DNA of 64,000 nt from Hepsetus odoe (taxonomy: Eukaryota; Chordata; Actinopteri; Characiformes; Hepsetidae): contig CM029379.1 in assembly GCA_017165825.1 (NCBI GenBank), forward strand, positions 18,039,382-18,103,381, given 5' to 3'. The translations under genes were made by a program, and so were the position numbers. Positions within the stretch are counted from its first letter, which is position 1, and every line of letters starts with the position of its first letter. The notes below the pieces were generated by a model. It ran no database searches. It was not told the DNA's origin and saw nothing but the letters and a program-made list of their open reading frames with translations. Positions 48,570-60,223 of this stretch are shown here, one piece after another.

Positions 48570-48909
48570 TTGCACCACTGTTAAGCTAAATGGACCTGTT
48601 TGAGGAGTGCGTGTGAATATTCAGGCATGCAGTCAGTATGATGCATATTGATGAGCTGTAAGCTTTCATGACTTCATTTCTAATACTCAGCTGTATTTAT
48701 CTTCAGAGAAAACACAAGGTGCTTTCAAGCACAATGTATCTGCTGACTGATTGCATTTAGCATGGGTGAAAAAGCTGAATCATTCATTTTCTAATTCTGT
48801 GTTGTCTTTATTTTGTTGTTGACAGGCATTATCCAAAGACGCTGGCTGTTATGTTGTAGAGCAGTGGACTCCAATTTCTGCGTCTTTGTTACTTACACTC
48901 ATTATATCT

Positions 48910-48915
48910 AATAAA
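48910..48915 (+). promoter_or_regulatory. Polyadenylation signal of SCPP copy 1
   Basis: AATAAA lies in the 3' UTR exon that starts at 48826 after TTGACAG. The equivalent in copy 2 is at 54256-54261. Confidence 0.75.
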
Positions 48916-49702
48916 CGATTATGTGTGAGAAAATTCCCTTTTTGTCTTTTCATTTATTCTTCATCTCAACTTTTATATCATCTTCATTTCCTCTAATTTA
49001 TTATCTGTCTTTGAATTTTGTTTGTGTTTGTGTTTGTAAACTGCCCCTTTGTGGTCTTATTGAGAAATAATAGAAAGGAATGCACTTTTAGTATCGCTTA
49101 TGGGAAAAACACAAACTAATTGTGTCATAATAGATTTATTGATTAAACTATAAATTCCTTCTGATATCTACTCTACTAGAGTTGGAGTTGTGAAGAATGA
49201 ATTTGCAAAAAAAAGGATATACATCATGAAGACCAGACAGCTGTCTGTGGGGAAAATCATGGCAAAAGAGGAAAACGCCATTAGAAAGATTTCACAAACA
49301 TTAGGCCTAGTCAGTCCAACTGTTTGGAAGAAATGACGTAAAAGAACAGAACAAGCGGTTTACACTAGTGTACACAAATTATGAGATAATTAGTAAATAA
49401 ACCCCAGAACAACAGCCAGTGACATCAGAACACATGCAAGACACAAGAAACACCCCCCCCCCCCCCCAAACACACACACACGCACACGCACACGCACACA
49501 TACATACTTACATGATTTTATGATGAATTTGACTTTTAAATTTTCTGTGAGTGTTGGAAAACATGGAAACAGTCATTTTGGTAAAACAATCTTGTCATGA
49601 CACAATATCAAGGATCAATATTTCAGTTCAGAAATAAAGTGGGCCATTTATAAAGACTCTACATTATTTTGAAGATCTGAATATTGGCTGCATATAAAAA
49701 GA

Positions 49703-49748
<46 letters not shown>

Positions 49749-50495
49749 AATTTCAAATAATATACTAAATGAAGTATCTTAAGCAGAAGTATTTGACTTC
49801 TGTGCTAATATCGCCCTCTTGTGGAGACACCTCAGACTGTTCAATAGGTGCTACATAGTGATGATTCCAAAGCCAAGCCAAAGTGCTTCACACATTAAAA
49901 GATAAACATGTTTTCCAGCAGAACAAAGGCCCTGGAATTGAACTTAAATCTAGATGGGTTTGTGGCACCTTTAAATACTATTCTTTTATAATTTTATTAC
50001 CTACCCCTCTGGTAAGTGGTCTTCTGTGTGGGAAATGGGGCAAATGTTCCACAGACAATTTGTCATACTCTGGGAATCTCCCAGCAAAGACAGTGAGGGA
50101 TGTACAGCCATATTCTCATCAATGCCCTGAAATAACAGTTACAGAAAATATAGAGAACAGAATGAAAAGATATAGAGAGAAACATCACAGGTGCACACTG
50201 TTTAATATGATTTAATAAGCTGTTTAAGATTAAACCTGTTCTCTTGATCAGTGTTAAATCACAGTGATGGTCCCCATCAGCTTACTTGTATTTCATAATC
50301 AATTGTCATTTTACTTCAGTTGACTGATGAGCTCCTGTAGATGTGAAACAGTAGAGGAAACACTGTAAATTTGGGCTGCACAATACATTGTTTTCATTTA
50401 TCTTTATCATGAAATTTGGCTTTTGGGATGTTGATATCCTGTAATGTGCTGATGAGCCCTCCAAAAAATGCTTTGGCCAATCTGACCAAGTTTTT
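48916..50495. other. Spacer between the two SCPP copies
   Basis: It contains a 15-C run (49453-49467), CA-rich tracts, a long (CA)n (49703-49746) and a fragment at about 49180-49340 reminiscent of a Tc1-type transposase region (TGGCAAAAGAGGAAAACGCC, AACTGTTTGGAAGAAATGAC) without an open frame. No gene. Confidence 0.5.
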
Positions 50496-51222
50496 TGTGG
50501 ATGTTTTGATGACTAATGCATTTACATGATCCCACAAGCATAATTATTTTGGTCAGTATAATCCAGGCTAATTATAACCACATTGTATTAGCTGAGCAAT
50601 AGAGTGTTTTTTTTTTTTACTATATTGCAGCAGACACTACAATAATGTAATCTAAACACTCACCCATATAAAAAGGTATTTTGGTGCTGTATATTAAAAT
50701 AGCCATTTGAAACTCAGGCCGCACGTTTATACAGTGGGTTATAACGCAGTGCTCACAGTTGATATTTCTGATGAAATACACCACTAAAATAACTCCTGGT
50801 CTCAAAACTCCACATCAGGCCCTTGTTATACAAAGTACTGAAACCATAATCACTCAATAATTCTTGCATTTTGTGGGGGCAGTGCAATCCTCGACTATGG
50901 GTCATTTACTCAAAGCTTAGAAATATTTCTAAGCCCACAAACAATTGTTTGTGACCAAGCAGGTGACAGCATCGGTGACAGCATCGACTTTAAATCTCTG
51001 TTAAAAAGGACCAGAAACCTCAGCTTTCTGGTTAAAAAAATAAGTTGGGGTTTGCTCATAGGCTGTTCCTGGGGAAACAGACTCTGCCTGTGAAAAACAA
51101 CACTCCAACACACAAGGGTCCATTCTTTTAGGCCACAAGTGTGATCAGGACAAACAAACTGCAAACTAATACACCTGGATTTCTGCAAAGAGGTCATTAG
51201 ACTGAGAGAGCTCAGCAGACCC

Positions 51223-51294
51223 AATAAAAGGCTGCTGGAGAACCAAGGCCAGGACAGAACAACTGAAAGCTTTGGAGACTCCACACACCGAGAG
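51223..51294 (+). promoter_or_regulatory. Core promoter and non-coding exon 1 of SCPP copy 2
   Basis: AATAAAAG at 51223-51230, then a 5' UTR exon ending at 51294 with CGAGAG/GTGAGC. Nearly identical to 45025-45096. Confidence 0.65.
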
Positions 51295-51625
51295 GTGAGC
51301 GCTGATGCTTTACAAGAATACTTTTTAAAACTACTCTCTTTCTGATACATCCCTAGCTTACAGTTAATTACAAAAGATTACAATTAATTACAAAAATGCT
51401 CGTACATACAATAAACTTGAAAATTATTATCCATAATAACTGGACACATGTTAATCATGTGGCCCATAAAACACTCAAGAGACCTCTTATCAAATAGAAA
51501 CAATGATGACGGATAGAGCTCAGCATGGTGATGAATTCTGTGCATCTGTTTTTATTCATTTATTTCAGTCAGTACAGTAGTCATATGTATTTCGCTCACA
51601 TTTACCTGTTTTCTTAGCCTGCAAA

Positions 51626-53420
51626 ATGAAGCTCATCCTTTTTGCAATGTTCCTGGCATCTGCTGTGTTTGTAAGTCAAGGCAATTTGTTCCTGTTTTCT
51701 CAATATTTCATACTTTCATAATATGGATGTCATTTTTTAAACAAAAAAAAACTCACCTTGATCTTTATATTTGTAGACGACCTCAGCCAAGGTAAGAAAG
51801 CTGAACTATATGACATTATTTTCCTATATAGAGATATAAACCAATAGAGGCCTGATAGTGTTACCGAAAATACACTCTTAAGAAATTCTATTAAACCAAA
51901 TGGAGATTCACTACAAGTACACAGTTGAGTGTCTTTATAATGTATATTTTGATCTGAAACCTATCAAATCCAAATCTTACAGAATATTGCTGTGCTTAGG
52001 CAAGTGCACTCATTATTCCCAGGATCTTTACTTTAAATTGTTTGGTGTTCACCAGAAACTGATAGTGGTTGGTGGTTTGAATGGTGGTCTGATCACTGGC
52101 TTGAATGGTGGTGGTCTGGTTACTGGACTGAATGGTGGCTTGCTGGGTCCAGGGGTTATGGTTGGAGGCCTGAACCCAGCTCTGCTCCCTGCTGGTGGAG
52201 CTGTGATTGGACAGCCACCGATTGCTCAGGTAGGAATGGAAAAACTAGTCCTTTAGCTGTCAGAACTTTTTTGGATTGAGACTAGGATGTATATGGAGGT
52301 AAATGTTTCCTCTTGGTTTACAGGTGCTGCCTGGTTTCTCTCCATATATGTTCCAGTCTCCTGTGGCTGCTGCGCCATTCATGTTTCCCAACCCTCAGGC
52401 CCCCCTGCCTCCACAACCAGCTGCACCTTACCCAGCTATGATGGTATATCACAAAAAAATATAAATGACCTCGGTTTTTATTGGCTGATCAGTAGTGTGC
52501 TGTATCTGATCTGTATTCTCAAAGTAGAAGCTAAAAACACTAAACAATATCCAATTGGGCCTAAACTGCTGAAAGCTGAATTGGGAGATATATGTAAAGG
52601 TGTTGAAAAGTGTTTTTTCTCAACCTTACAAAAGCCTTTCATTCTGTTTTTACAGCTTAGTTTCCCTACATGGAAGTTATGAACTGGATTTGAAACATTA
52701 ACAGGTTTACAAACCTTATCAAACCCATTTGTTTAATCACTTGCAATAAATCACTAAGAAATAAGCCCAATTAGGGGCTCAAGTATTGGTCGAATAGTCA
52801 GCACCAATCACCAAAGTCTTGAGTCAATTTTCATTTTAAAACCATATAATAGTTATTATAAAAATGATTCTATTCTTTCCACCAGGGACTGCCATATATT
52901 GCGAACCCAAACCCTCAACTCCTCCCTCCTCAGCAACAAGCTGCGGTAAACTTCTGCCTCATGCTTTCTCTGCTTCTGAGAAGAGCTTTGGGTTTGTATG
53001 ACTCACTCTGTACTTTTACCTCATCAGGGAGTGAACCCTATGGGCAACAGACAGCAGCCGCAGGGGGACATGCCTGCAGGCACAGTGCCAAGATTCAGGG
53101 TACGTCCCATTTACATAATGATGTGTTTAAAAAGTGCTTCTGATGTTTTACAACATTTCTGCTCTGTTTCCTCATGGTATGGCAATAAACTCAGATCCAT
53201 TCAATTAAAAAAATTTAAAAAGCAAATTCTTTTCTCATAGCGAACGCTGCTGAAGCCAATGCAGGACAGATCAGCCAATGCTAATCCTCAGGTAACAAAT
53301 AGCTGTGAAAATAATTTTTTTTATTTACCCTGTGGTGAGAATACTAATCCTTACATGTTTTGTTGTGAATTATTTCAGGTCACACTAACCCCTCCTACCA
53401 CTCAGAACCCTAATGAGTAA
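51626..53420 (+). CDS. P/Q-rich SCPP, tandem copy 2
   Basis: Paralogue of 45251-48082 with the same eight phase-0 coding exons: 51626-51670, 51777-51791, 52056-52229, 52324-52443, 52886-52945, 53028-53099, 53241-53291, 53379-53420; 192 residues. It differs mainly in the Gly/Leu exon, which is 17 codons longer because a TGLNGG-type unit is repeated (GLNGGLITGLNGGGLVTGLN), and in two extra Gln/Ala codons in the sixth exon (LLPPQQQAA). The Pro-rich exon is almost the same (LPGFSPYMFQSP). The C-terminus is TTQNPNE. A 3' UTR exon starts at 54079. All splice sites are intact and the frame is open, so both copies look functional. Expected secreted mineralisation-matrix role as for copy 1. Confidence 0.88.
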
Positions 53421-54255
53421 ATATAGCTGACTGCAGGTGCCCAGGTAAGTTTCATACCAGATCAATTAAAAAAAGTCTAAAACAGTTCACTTTACCACAT
53501 ATATGGTCAATCATCCAAGTTCCCTCTGCTGAAGCCACATGCCTAATGCAGCTAAACTAAATCCCCTTCCTTCTGACACTGTCCACTTTCCTCACACCAG
53601 AAACCACACTGGATTATGAGGCAATTTTAAGTTTCTGACAGCATATGACTGGCTGTGTGTGAATATGAAGGCAACTGGCACCCATACCGTCTAAGAAATC
53701 CATGCTTTAGAAAGCAGCATTGATATGACAGTTCTGTTTGGACATGACCAGGTGCCTCTCTTCAGAAAACTGAAGTAACAGTGTTTATTAGGGGACAGCC
53801 GCAGTTATTTAGGAAGGAAAGGCCTCAAAATGGCTACTGCGACAGTTTATGATATCTTTCCTATTTTATAGGCATCAGTATGTCAAAAACAACATAATGA
53901 ACTCTAAGATTTCATTGCATGTTAGCAATATTATTCTTCAGGGATACACTAAGGCACAATGTATGTGTCATCTGATTAAATGTCTGTGGTTTGTCCAGTT
54001 GTCCAAATATGTCCAGTTCTGACACAAAAACATTTTGTTTTCTGATTCTGTGTTGTCTTGTTTTGTTGTTGTTGACAGGCATTGCCAAAAGACGCTGGCT
54101 GTTTTGTTGTAGTTGCTTAATCAATTCTCATGTTGCCTTTTGTCTTCTTGATGTGAAAAATGTAAATCAGGGAAATACAATCAAGAGATAAACACTGGCT
54201 TCTTTTTGGTTCGTTAGTGGAGCCTAATGCTTTGTTACTAATACTCGTTATGTCT

Positions 54256-54261
54256 AATAAA
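54256..54261 (+). promoter_or_regulatory. Polyadenylation signal of SCPP copy 2
   Basis: AATAAA lies 178 bp into the 3' UTR exon that begins at 54079. Confidence 0.75.
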
Positions 54262-55940
54262 TGTAAAGGCATGAAAAACGTCACTTTTTTTTTTGCTTTC
54301 ATATTTTATATATGACAACCTCACATCACTTTGAATCTCATTTATTTTCACTGAATGAAATTTGTCTGCTTGTAACTGTGCACTGTCATCTTGTGGTCTT
54401 GTTAGGGAATAACAGGACCGTTTACAGAAATTAATTCACACTTATTTCACTGGGACAGACGGCCAGTTTCAGACACAACAAATGCATCATCCAGGCTAGA
54501 AAATGTAGCCACTCAAGTCACAAAAAGAAACACGAGTGAATGAGAACAACCACAAGACAGGACTGACATCATGTCACAAGCCTTCAGTAATAATCAGTAC
54601 AAAGTGCAGGACATTAGGTCTGCTATTTGTCTTATTCTTGTTGCTCAGCCAAACTATTCCTTGTTCAGACGACACCTTCAGTCTGGATTAAGCACAATCC
54701 CGAGCTAATGAAAGCTTCTCAGGCTGAAACACTCAGCTCAACCCGCTCATTAGTCTAAAGCCAGGCTCAGCCACGGTCTGGCCTAGGACAAGCAAAAGAG
54801 TCTGAATGTTTAAGTGCTAAACCATGACAAATAGTTTGACACAGTTATAAAAGAGGCTTATGACACTTATGCGCTATATTTGGGTGCATGATGTCATAAG
54901 ACAGAAAGCTAGGAGCTTTCAGACAAAAAAAGCAAATGGAATGTGCAAGGCATTCATGCCAAAGCTCGATCAAACTGCCTTCTTAAAAGCCACAGGAGAA
55001 CAAAGAATATTTAATTGACTTTTCTTCTTTTCTTTCTTCTTTTTTTAAGGAACCACCCACTAAAAGGTTCCTGAGAGCTCAAAAATGTTCCTTTTCAAAC
55101 TTTCTTTTCTTTTAAAACCTGTCTTCATATTGTTTTATTTGCCTGAGGTTAATTAGTTGTATATCAAAATCAGCCTTAAATCATTTATACACGACTTTCT
55201 AAACTCTTTTCCCACAAAATATGTGGTTCTTTAATAACCTTATATGATGCAGTATTCTGCTAGATGTTGTATTTACTGGCAAGGCATTAAATAGGGCAAA
55301 GTGCAAAAATGAAGTAAACATGGCAACAAAAATTAATAAAAAATGTTGGATGGGATTTTGCTGAATGTAAATGTGAAAATCAACTCTTGTTCACAAGTCT
55401 GATGGGGAGGAAATTTTCTTGTCCTTGTCAGGATGAGAGTGATGGGAGCTTTGTTCTGATGGGCTTCCCTGTCAGTCTGGATGAATCGACATGGATGCTC
55501 AGCGCTAAAAGCTTGTAGGTTTGTAAAATGAATAGACAGATATATATTATGTAAATGTGATGGCTGACGTGACAAGTTGCAACAAGCGGTATTTCAGTTT
55601 TTCAGGCTGTTTGGACAGGAGAGTAAATGTTAAATCCTTAAATCTATAGTATTAAGATAAACTAAACACAAGAAAACAAATGACTAGATATCAAAGATAG
55701 ATGATTGTTCACTGATTGTACGCTTGCCATGCTATTTACAGGGAAGGAACACTGTGTCCTCGTGAGACTCTCATAAACTACTGTAATGTTTAGCTACAAG
55801 TCCAGGCACTTTTAAAGCTTTAAATGACCATAGTGTTTGTGGAGGAGATGACGTCAAAGTCTTTGGTCAGCTGAGGTCATCTGCATGCGCATTTCATCAT
55901 GACCACACCGTCTCAGGTGGCATGGATAAGTGGCACAGGG
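54262..55940. other. Spacer between SCPP copy 2 and odam
   Basis: Non-coding AT-rich sequence. The minus-strand open frame at 55333-55575 shows no family features. I see no repeat of a recognisable family here. Confidence 0.55.
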
Positions 55941-55945
55941 ACGTG

Positions 55946-56003
55946 GTTTAAAAGGCAGAGATAAAGCAAGGCTCACAGCTGACATCTCTGTTTCTCTGTA
56001 AAG
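55946..56003 (+). promoter_or_regulatory. Core promoter and 5' UTR exon of odam
   Basis: A TATA-like TTTAAAAGG at about 55947 lies some 30 bp before the likely start. The 5' UTR exon ends at 56003 with TGTAAAG/GTACGG. A splice acceptor follows at 56090 (or 56100), just before the start codon at 56107. Confidence 0.6.
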
Positions 56004-56106
56004 GTACGGTGTGTTCCATATACAGACATTAAAGCATTCAGAACATTTGGGGTGCCTTGGTATACTAACTTGGTTTCCCCTCCATCCCAGCTGATTTCAG
56101 TTGGAC

Positions 56107-59100
56107 ATGATGGAGCTCCAGGTTATTGTTCCATTGGTTGCCCTTCTCAGCTTGTGCACTGGCGCTCCGGTAAGTTTCACTTTGCTTTTTATTTATAGCC
56201 TTGAATTGTGTCTGCTCCAAAATCTGAAGTGGCTGGGATGAGTAAAAAACTCTTTTTGAGAAATTCGTTTAGAAAAGTCATTGTAACGTTACACTGAAAA
56301 ACTATTATTATTTAGCTCTTGTTTATGCTTTGGTGGTAGTCTAGTGGTAGGGTACTTGCCTATGGACCTATGACTCAAGAGGTCCCAGGTTTGAATCCCA
56401 CCTCCAGCACTACCACCACTGGGTCCCTGAGCAAGACCCTTAACCCTTAAAGTTGCTCCAGGGGGGACTGTCCCTGTAATTAGGACATGGAAGTCGCTCT
56501 GGATAAAAGTCTGCTAAATGCTGTAAGTATAAATGTAAATTGGTTGGGTAATCAGGCGTGCTGGTTATAGAATTCAATAAATACAAGCAATGGCTTTGGG
56601 CATCAGGAGCTATATCATTGGTAAGAACAAAAACATAATTTTCATTTTTACAAATATTATTTTTTACCTGTTTATTTATCTAACACCATAAAGTGTTTTT
56701 CTAACACACTTACCTTAACTGCTGTAAAAAGCACTGTTCTGTATTAATACCACGGCTTTTTATCCTGAAATGAGCTCTGATTGGATTATCTTAAATTCAA
56801 TGTTTAAGATTAAATATTTCTGTTTCTTAGAAGAATTATTTGTTGTGATGAATGCTGAACAGATATACTATATATCATAGTTTATGGCCATTTTATTAGA
56901 GCAATAAATCGCGTTTAAAATCAGTTAAAAACATCTATTCAATAAATACAGCAGTGATAAAGCTGTTTGTGTCTTCTAGATCTTCCAGCCGCAGCTTGGA
57001 ATAATTGCAAGTAACAGCAATGAGGTATTTACAAAACACTTCTAAACATGTTTAAACTATTTTGTTTTGCTTTATGGGTTAAGCGTTTGTCATTTACATC
57101 TTTTCCACTCATAATTTCTTCATTTAAGATATTGCGTCTCAATGGTATCACGCTTGCTGGCGTTGGAACAGGTCAACCACAGGTATTGTATACAAATCAG
57201 TACATCTCAGCTTTAAATTCATTGCTCTTGTACTTAGTGAAGTGAAGTGAAAGTGAAACTTGCCATCATGAATACACAGCACACAGAGAACCACAAAGAA
57301 ATGCAACCTCTTACATTTAACCCTCACACACCGTGTAACAGGGGCCAGCTTTTGAAAGTGCCCGGGGAGCAGTGACAGGGATGGTACCTTGGTCAAGAGT
57401 ACCTCAGGGCAACCTACTGGCCTAGTGACTGGCCTGTGTTATTAAAACAGTGTGTTAACGTTAAGAAAGTAGTTTCATTAACAATTTTATTGAATGTAAT
57501 TGTAAAAAATAAATAAAAAGGTTATCAGACATTTTGCTGTGTTAGAAGTTTGGTTTAGTCAGATTTGAAGGCAGCTCAGTTGCTTTTTAAGCTAAAAACA
57601 AACATGAGTGTGCTTCTTGAGGTCAAGTGCTAAATTAATATGATAGATCAGCAAAAATAAATGACATTGAAAAAGACAGTTCAATTCAAGATATAGTTTT
57701 TAACTAGTTTTTAACAGTAGAGTTACTGCAGTCAGAACAGGTTTTTTTAATTGAATGGTCCATGTTGATCAGTTGTGTCCAAATAAGGAGCAGGAATGTT
57801 AATGTGGATTCTTACATCATCTAGAGTTTACTGTTGAGTGATAAGTCTCAGGGCAAATAGCCTTCATTCATATTTGATTACAACAGCTTCTGGTTTGATT
57901 TTAGCTTCTGCTTCTGCTTGTGGTTAGTAAGTAGGGCCATAACATTCTGGACCCCATGCATTTGAGTGGTTTGTCAAAATTTGCAAGCCTCTTTTGCTCA
58001 GATGGAAACTGCCATAAATTCTCTACTGTTATGTTTTTTTCTTTTTTCTTCTTTATGCAGGGAACGCCTTTCCTAACCCCTTTCCTCTTCCAGCAGCAAC
58101 CTGAAATATTGCTGCCTCCACAGATCTTGAACTTTGGCCCCCAGTTGCCTGGTCCCTTTCTACCACCACAACAGAATCAAATCCCTCCAATAGTCCTGCC
58201 CCCTAATCAGCAGGATCTACCCACTGTTCTTAACCCCAATAACCCTCGACTGAACCAGAACCCTGCACAGGTACTCAGTCTACTACTCTGTGTGTTTAAG
58301 CTTTTGTAATTAAAAAAAAAGTTCTGGTCTCTGTAATTCTTACATTGTTGATGTAAAATCAAAGAAAAATTGATGTTTATCAAATGAGCTCCACAAAAGT
58401 CATCAGATTTCTCTGGAATGTAGATGAGACAGTCACTTCTTATTCCAGCCAGTACTTTTATTTTAAACAACGGTCTTAAAATGTCTTTTAAAAATATTTT
58501 AAAAGTCAAAAAGAATTATTTTATATTTATATCTGTTGCTTAGCATTATATCTGTTGCTTATCAGCTTTGCATGAAGTTTGGAAGTGATTTTGCTTTAGG
58601 GTTAGGCTTCTTCCTTCAAGTTTGCTCTTTGTTCTTCGGGGTGGTTGAACAGAAACTTTCTTTCTTTCTTTCTTTTTTTTCTTTTTTAATGATTCACAGG
58701 TAGAGGTCATTCTAAAAATCTAAAATCTAACCACCAAAATAACTAATTCATTTTACAGGTTGGTCTTTTAAATATAACAGGGCGCAGAAAATCAAAGTGT
58801 CATTTGTAATCCAGACAAATATGATGATTTTTGATAATACGCAGTTTTGGGCATTTTACATTTTAAGCATAATTATGTTTAACACAGCTGTAACGGAACA
58901 GCAACCATCTGTAATTTTGTCTTTTCAAGGTGGTTCCTCAGTTCTACCCCTTCCCTCAAGGACCTGGAGGACAGGTGTTGCCCAAAGATTTTATTTTTAA
59001 CTTGAATTTTACAAGTTTTAGATATAAAGGTCAACAATGACTGTAAATTGTTCACTGCAGGGCTTTCCATATTATCTGATGTATGGGTTCCCTGCGAGGA

Positions 59101-59651
59101 ATCCCCTGGTCCGACCTCCACCCAACCAGAAAACAGTCTCACAGAATCCAGTGATTCCTACACAGAGACCCTTGCAGCCTATCCAGGTAGTATATTTTCT
59201 GACATTCAGATTGAGACACATCATCAGCACAAGTGCTGAATGTTAAGTTTAAGGAGATTGTATATGTTTCATTTTCTAGTCATTCTTTTTTGAGTGGTTA
59301 ATAATATAAAGGATTTTAGATTTAACTACATCAACAGAAATAAAGAATAAATAAAGATTTGTCATTTGACTTTAAACTTATGAATGCATGCATGTAAAAT
59401 AAATAAACACTGAATTTTGCATTTAATTAAATTTTACAGAATAATGTCAAAGTTTTAGAACCAGGGCGTTTGACTCCACCCCCTGACAACCGTGGTGACC
59501 GTCCTGGCGTTGATGGGGTAATGTAATTTTATACTATGTAATGCAAAGCAATGTGCATATTATTGTTAAAAATACCATTAAATGACATAAATGTAACTGC
59601 GTATGTTGGTCTAAATGACAGGATCCTGCGTTCTCAGTTTTTGAACCTTAG
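56107..59651 (+). CDS. odam: Odontogenic ameloblast-associated protein
   Basis: Secreted P/Q-rich SCPP made by ameloblast-type and junctional epithelia and incorporated at the surface of teeth and scales. Coding exons: 56107-56169, 56980-57024, 57129-57182, 58061-58270, 58930-58974, 59061-59186, 59440-59517, 59622-59651; all phase 0; 216 residues. The signal peptide ends in GAP, and the next exon reads IFQPQLGIIASNSNE, matching the conserved ODAM N-terminus with its SNSNE (SxE phosphorylation) motif, followed by a Leu-rich LRLNG exon. The large fifth exon is Pro/Gln-rich (LLPPQILNFGPQLPGPFLPP). Later exons hold VVPQFYPFPQGPGGQ and GFPYYLMYGF. It starts with two adjacent ATG codons; the first is taken. 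Human ODAM is longer (about 280 residues). A 3' UTR exon starts at 59785 with ATTAAA at 59897. Confidence 0.92.
56330..56540 (+). mobile_element. tRNA-derived SINE, family 2
   Basis: Head TGGTGGTAGTCTAGTGGTAG and CCCAGGTTTGAATCCC; body GGGTCCCTGAGCAAGACCCT; tail GTCGCTCTGGATAAAAGTCT. It lies in the first coding intron of odam. Confidence 0.92.
57236..57436 (-). mobile_element. tRNA-derived SINE, family 1
   Basis: GTGAAGTGAAAGTGAAACTT, GTGCCCGGGGAGCAGTGAC, GATGGTACCTTGGTCAAGAG and CTCAGGGCAACCTACTGG are visible. The B-box end is truncated. It lies in an odam intron. Confidence 0.85.
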
Positions 59652-59846
59652 ACTTTAATGGAGAAGGTAAGTTGTTTGACAAAGCAATTTTGTTTTCTAT
59701 TGTGTTTCCATTAAAGCTCAACTTGTGTTGACTGGCATGTGAATGTATACTATAACAAATTAAATTATTTTCCTTTTTTTGTAGGAAGTTCATCTCAAAC
59801 AGAAACCATAATTATAGGCACTGGCATTGTCTTCAGAGTAGCAAGG

Positions 59847-59848
<2 letters not shown>

Positions 59849-59874
<26 letters not shown>
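59849..59874. repeat. (AT)n tract in the odam 3' UTR exon
   Basis: An AT dinucleotide run inside the final exon of odam, just before its ATTAAA signal. Confidence 0.93.
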
Positions 59875-59877
<3 letters not shown>

Positions 59878-59896
59878 GGCGCATATATTCCTGACA

Positions 59897-59902
59897 ATTA
59901 AA
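59897..59902 (+). promoter_or_regulatory. odam polyadenylation signal (ATTAAA)
   Basis: A variant poly(A) hexamer lies 113 bp into the final odam exon. The opposing gene ends at 60224, so the two 3' ends face each other within about 300 bp. Confidence 0.65.
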
Positions 59903-60223
59903 GCATTTCTGTAATCAGTCTGTTGTTGAGAAACATTTGTTCTATATAACAATAAATACACAATGCAGGAAAACATGTGAATGCTGAGAAGTTTAATGAA
60001 TATATCTTAAGTCCAGTACAATGTTTAGTTAAAAATCTCCTTCCACTCAACAAGCTCTTAACCTACAGCCCTTGATGACAGTCAAAAGCATTTCTTGCTT
60101 AAAAATGTATCTCAAGGGACTTTGAGTTAATTATCTTGATCATTTTGGAGACAGCAACTGTTCTCAAAAACAAATTCAGAATAAGCTTGTAATCCTAAAG
60201 TATATTAAACCTACTAAATCATA

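Larger units (their letters stand above)
44290..48915 (+). repeat. Tandem segmental duplication, copy 1 (SCPP gene block)
   Basis: The block is collinear with 50496-54261. Shared anchors are TGTGGATGTTTTGATGACTA (44290 and 50496), the TATA region, all exons and introns of the SCPP gene, and the 3' UTR exon. Copy 1 has gained a SINE (46531-46704), a LINE (47082-47756) and a second SINE (48452-48569) that copy 2 lacks. Confidence 0.9.
50496..54261 (+). repeat. Tandem segmental duplication, copy 2 (SCPP gene block)
   Basis: Collinear partner of 44290-48915, in direct orientation. It is shorter mainly because it lacks the LINE and the two SINEs found in copy 1. Confidence 0.9.
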
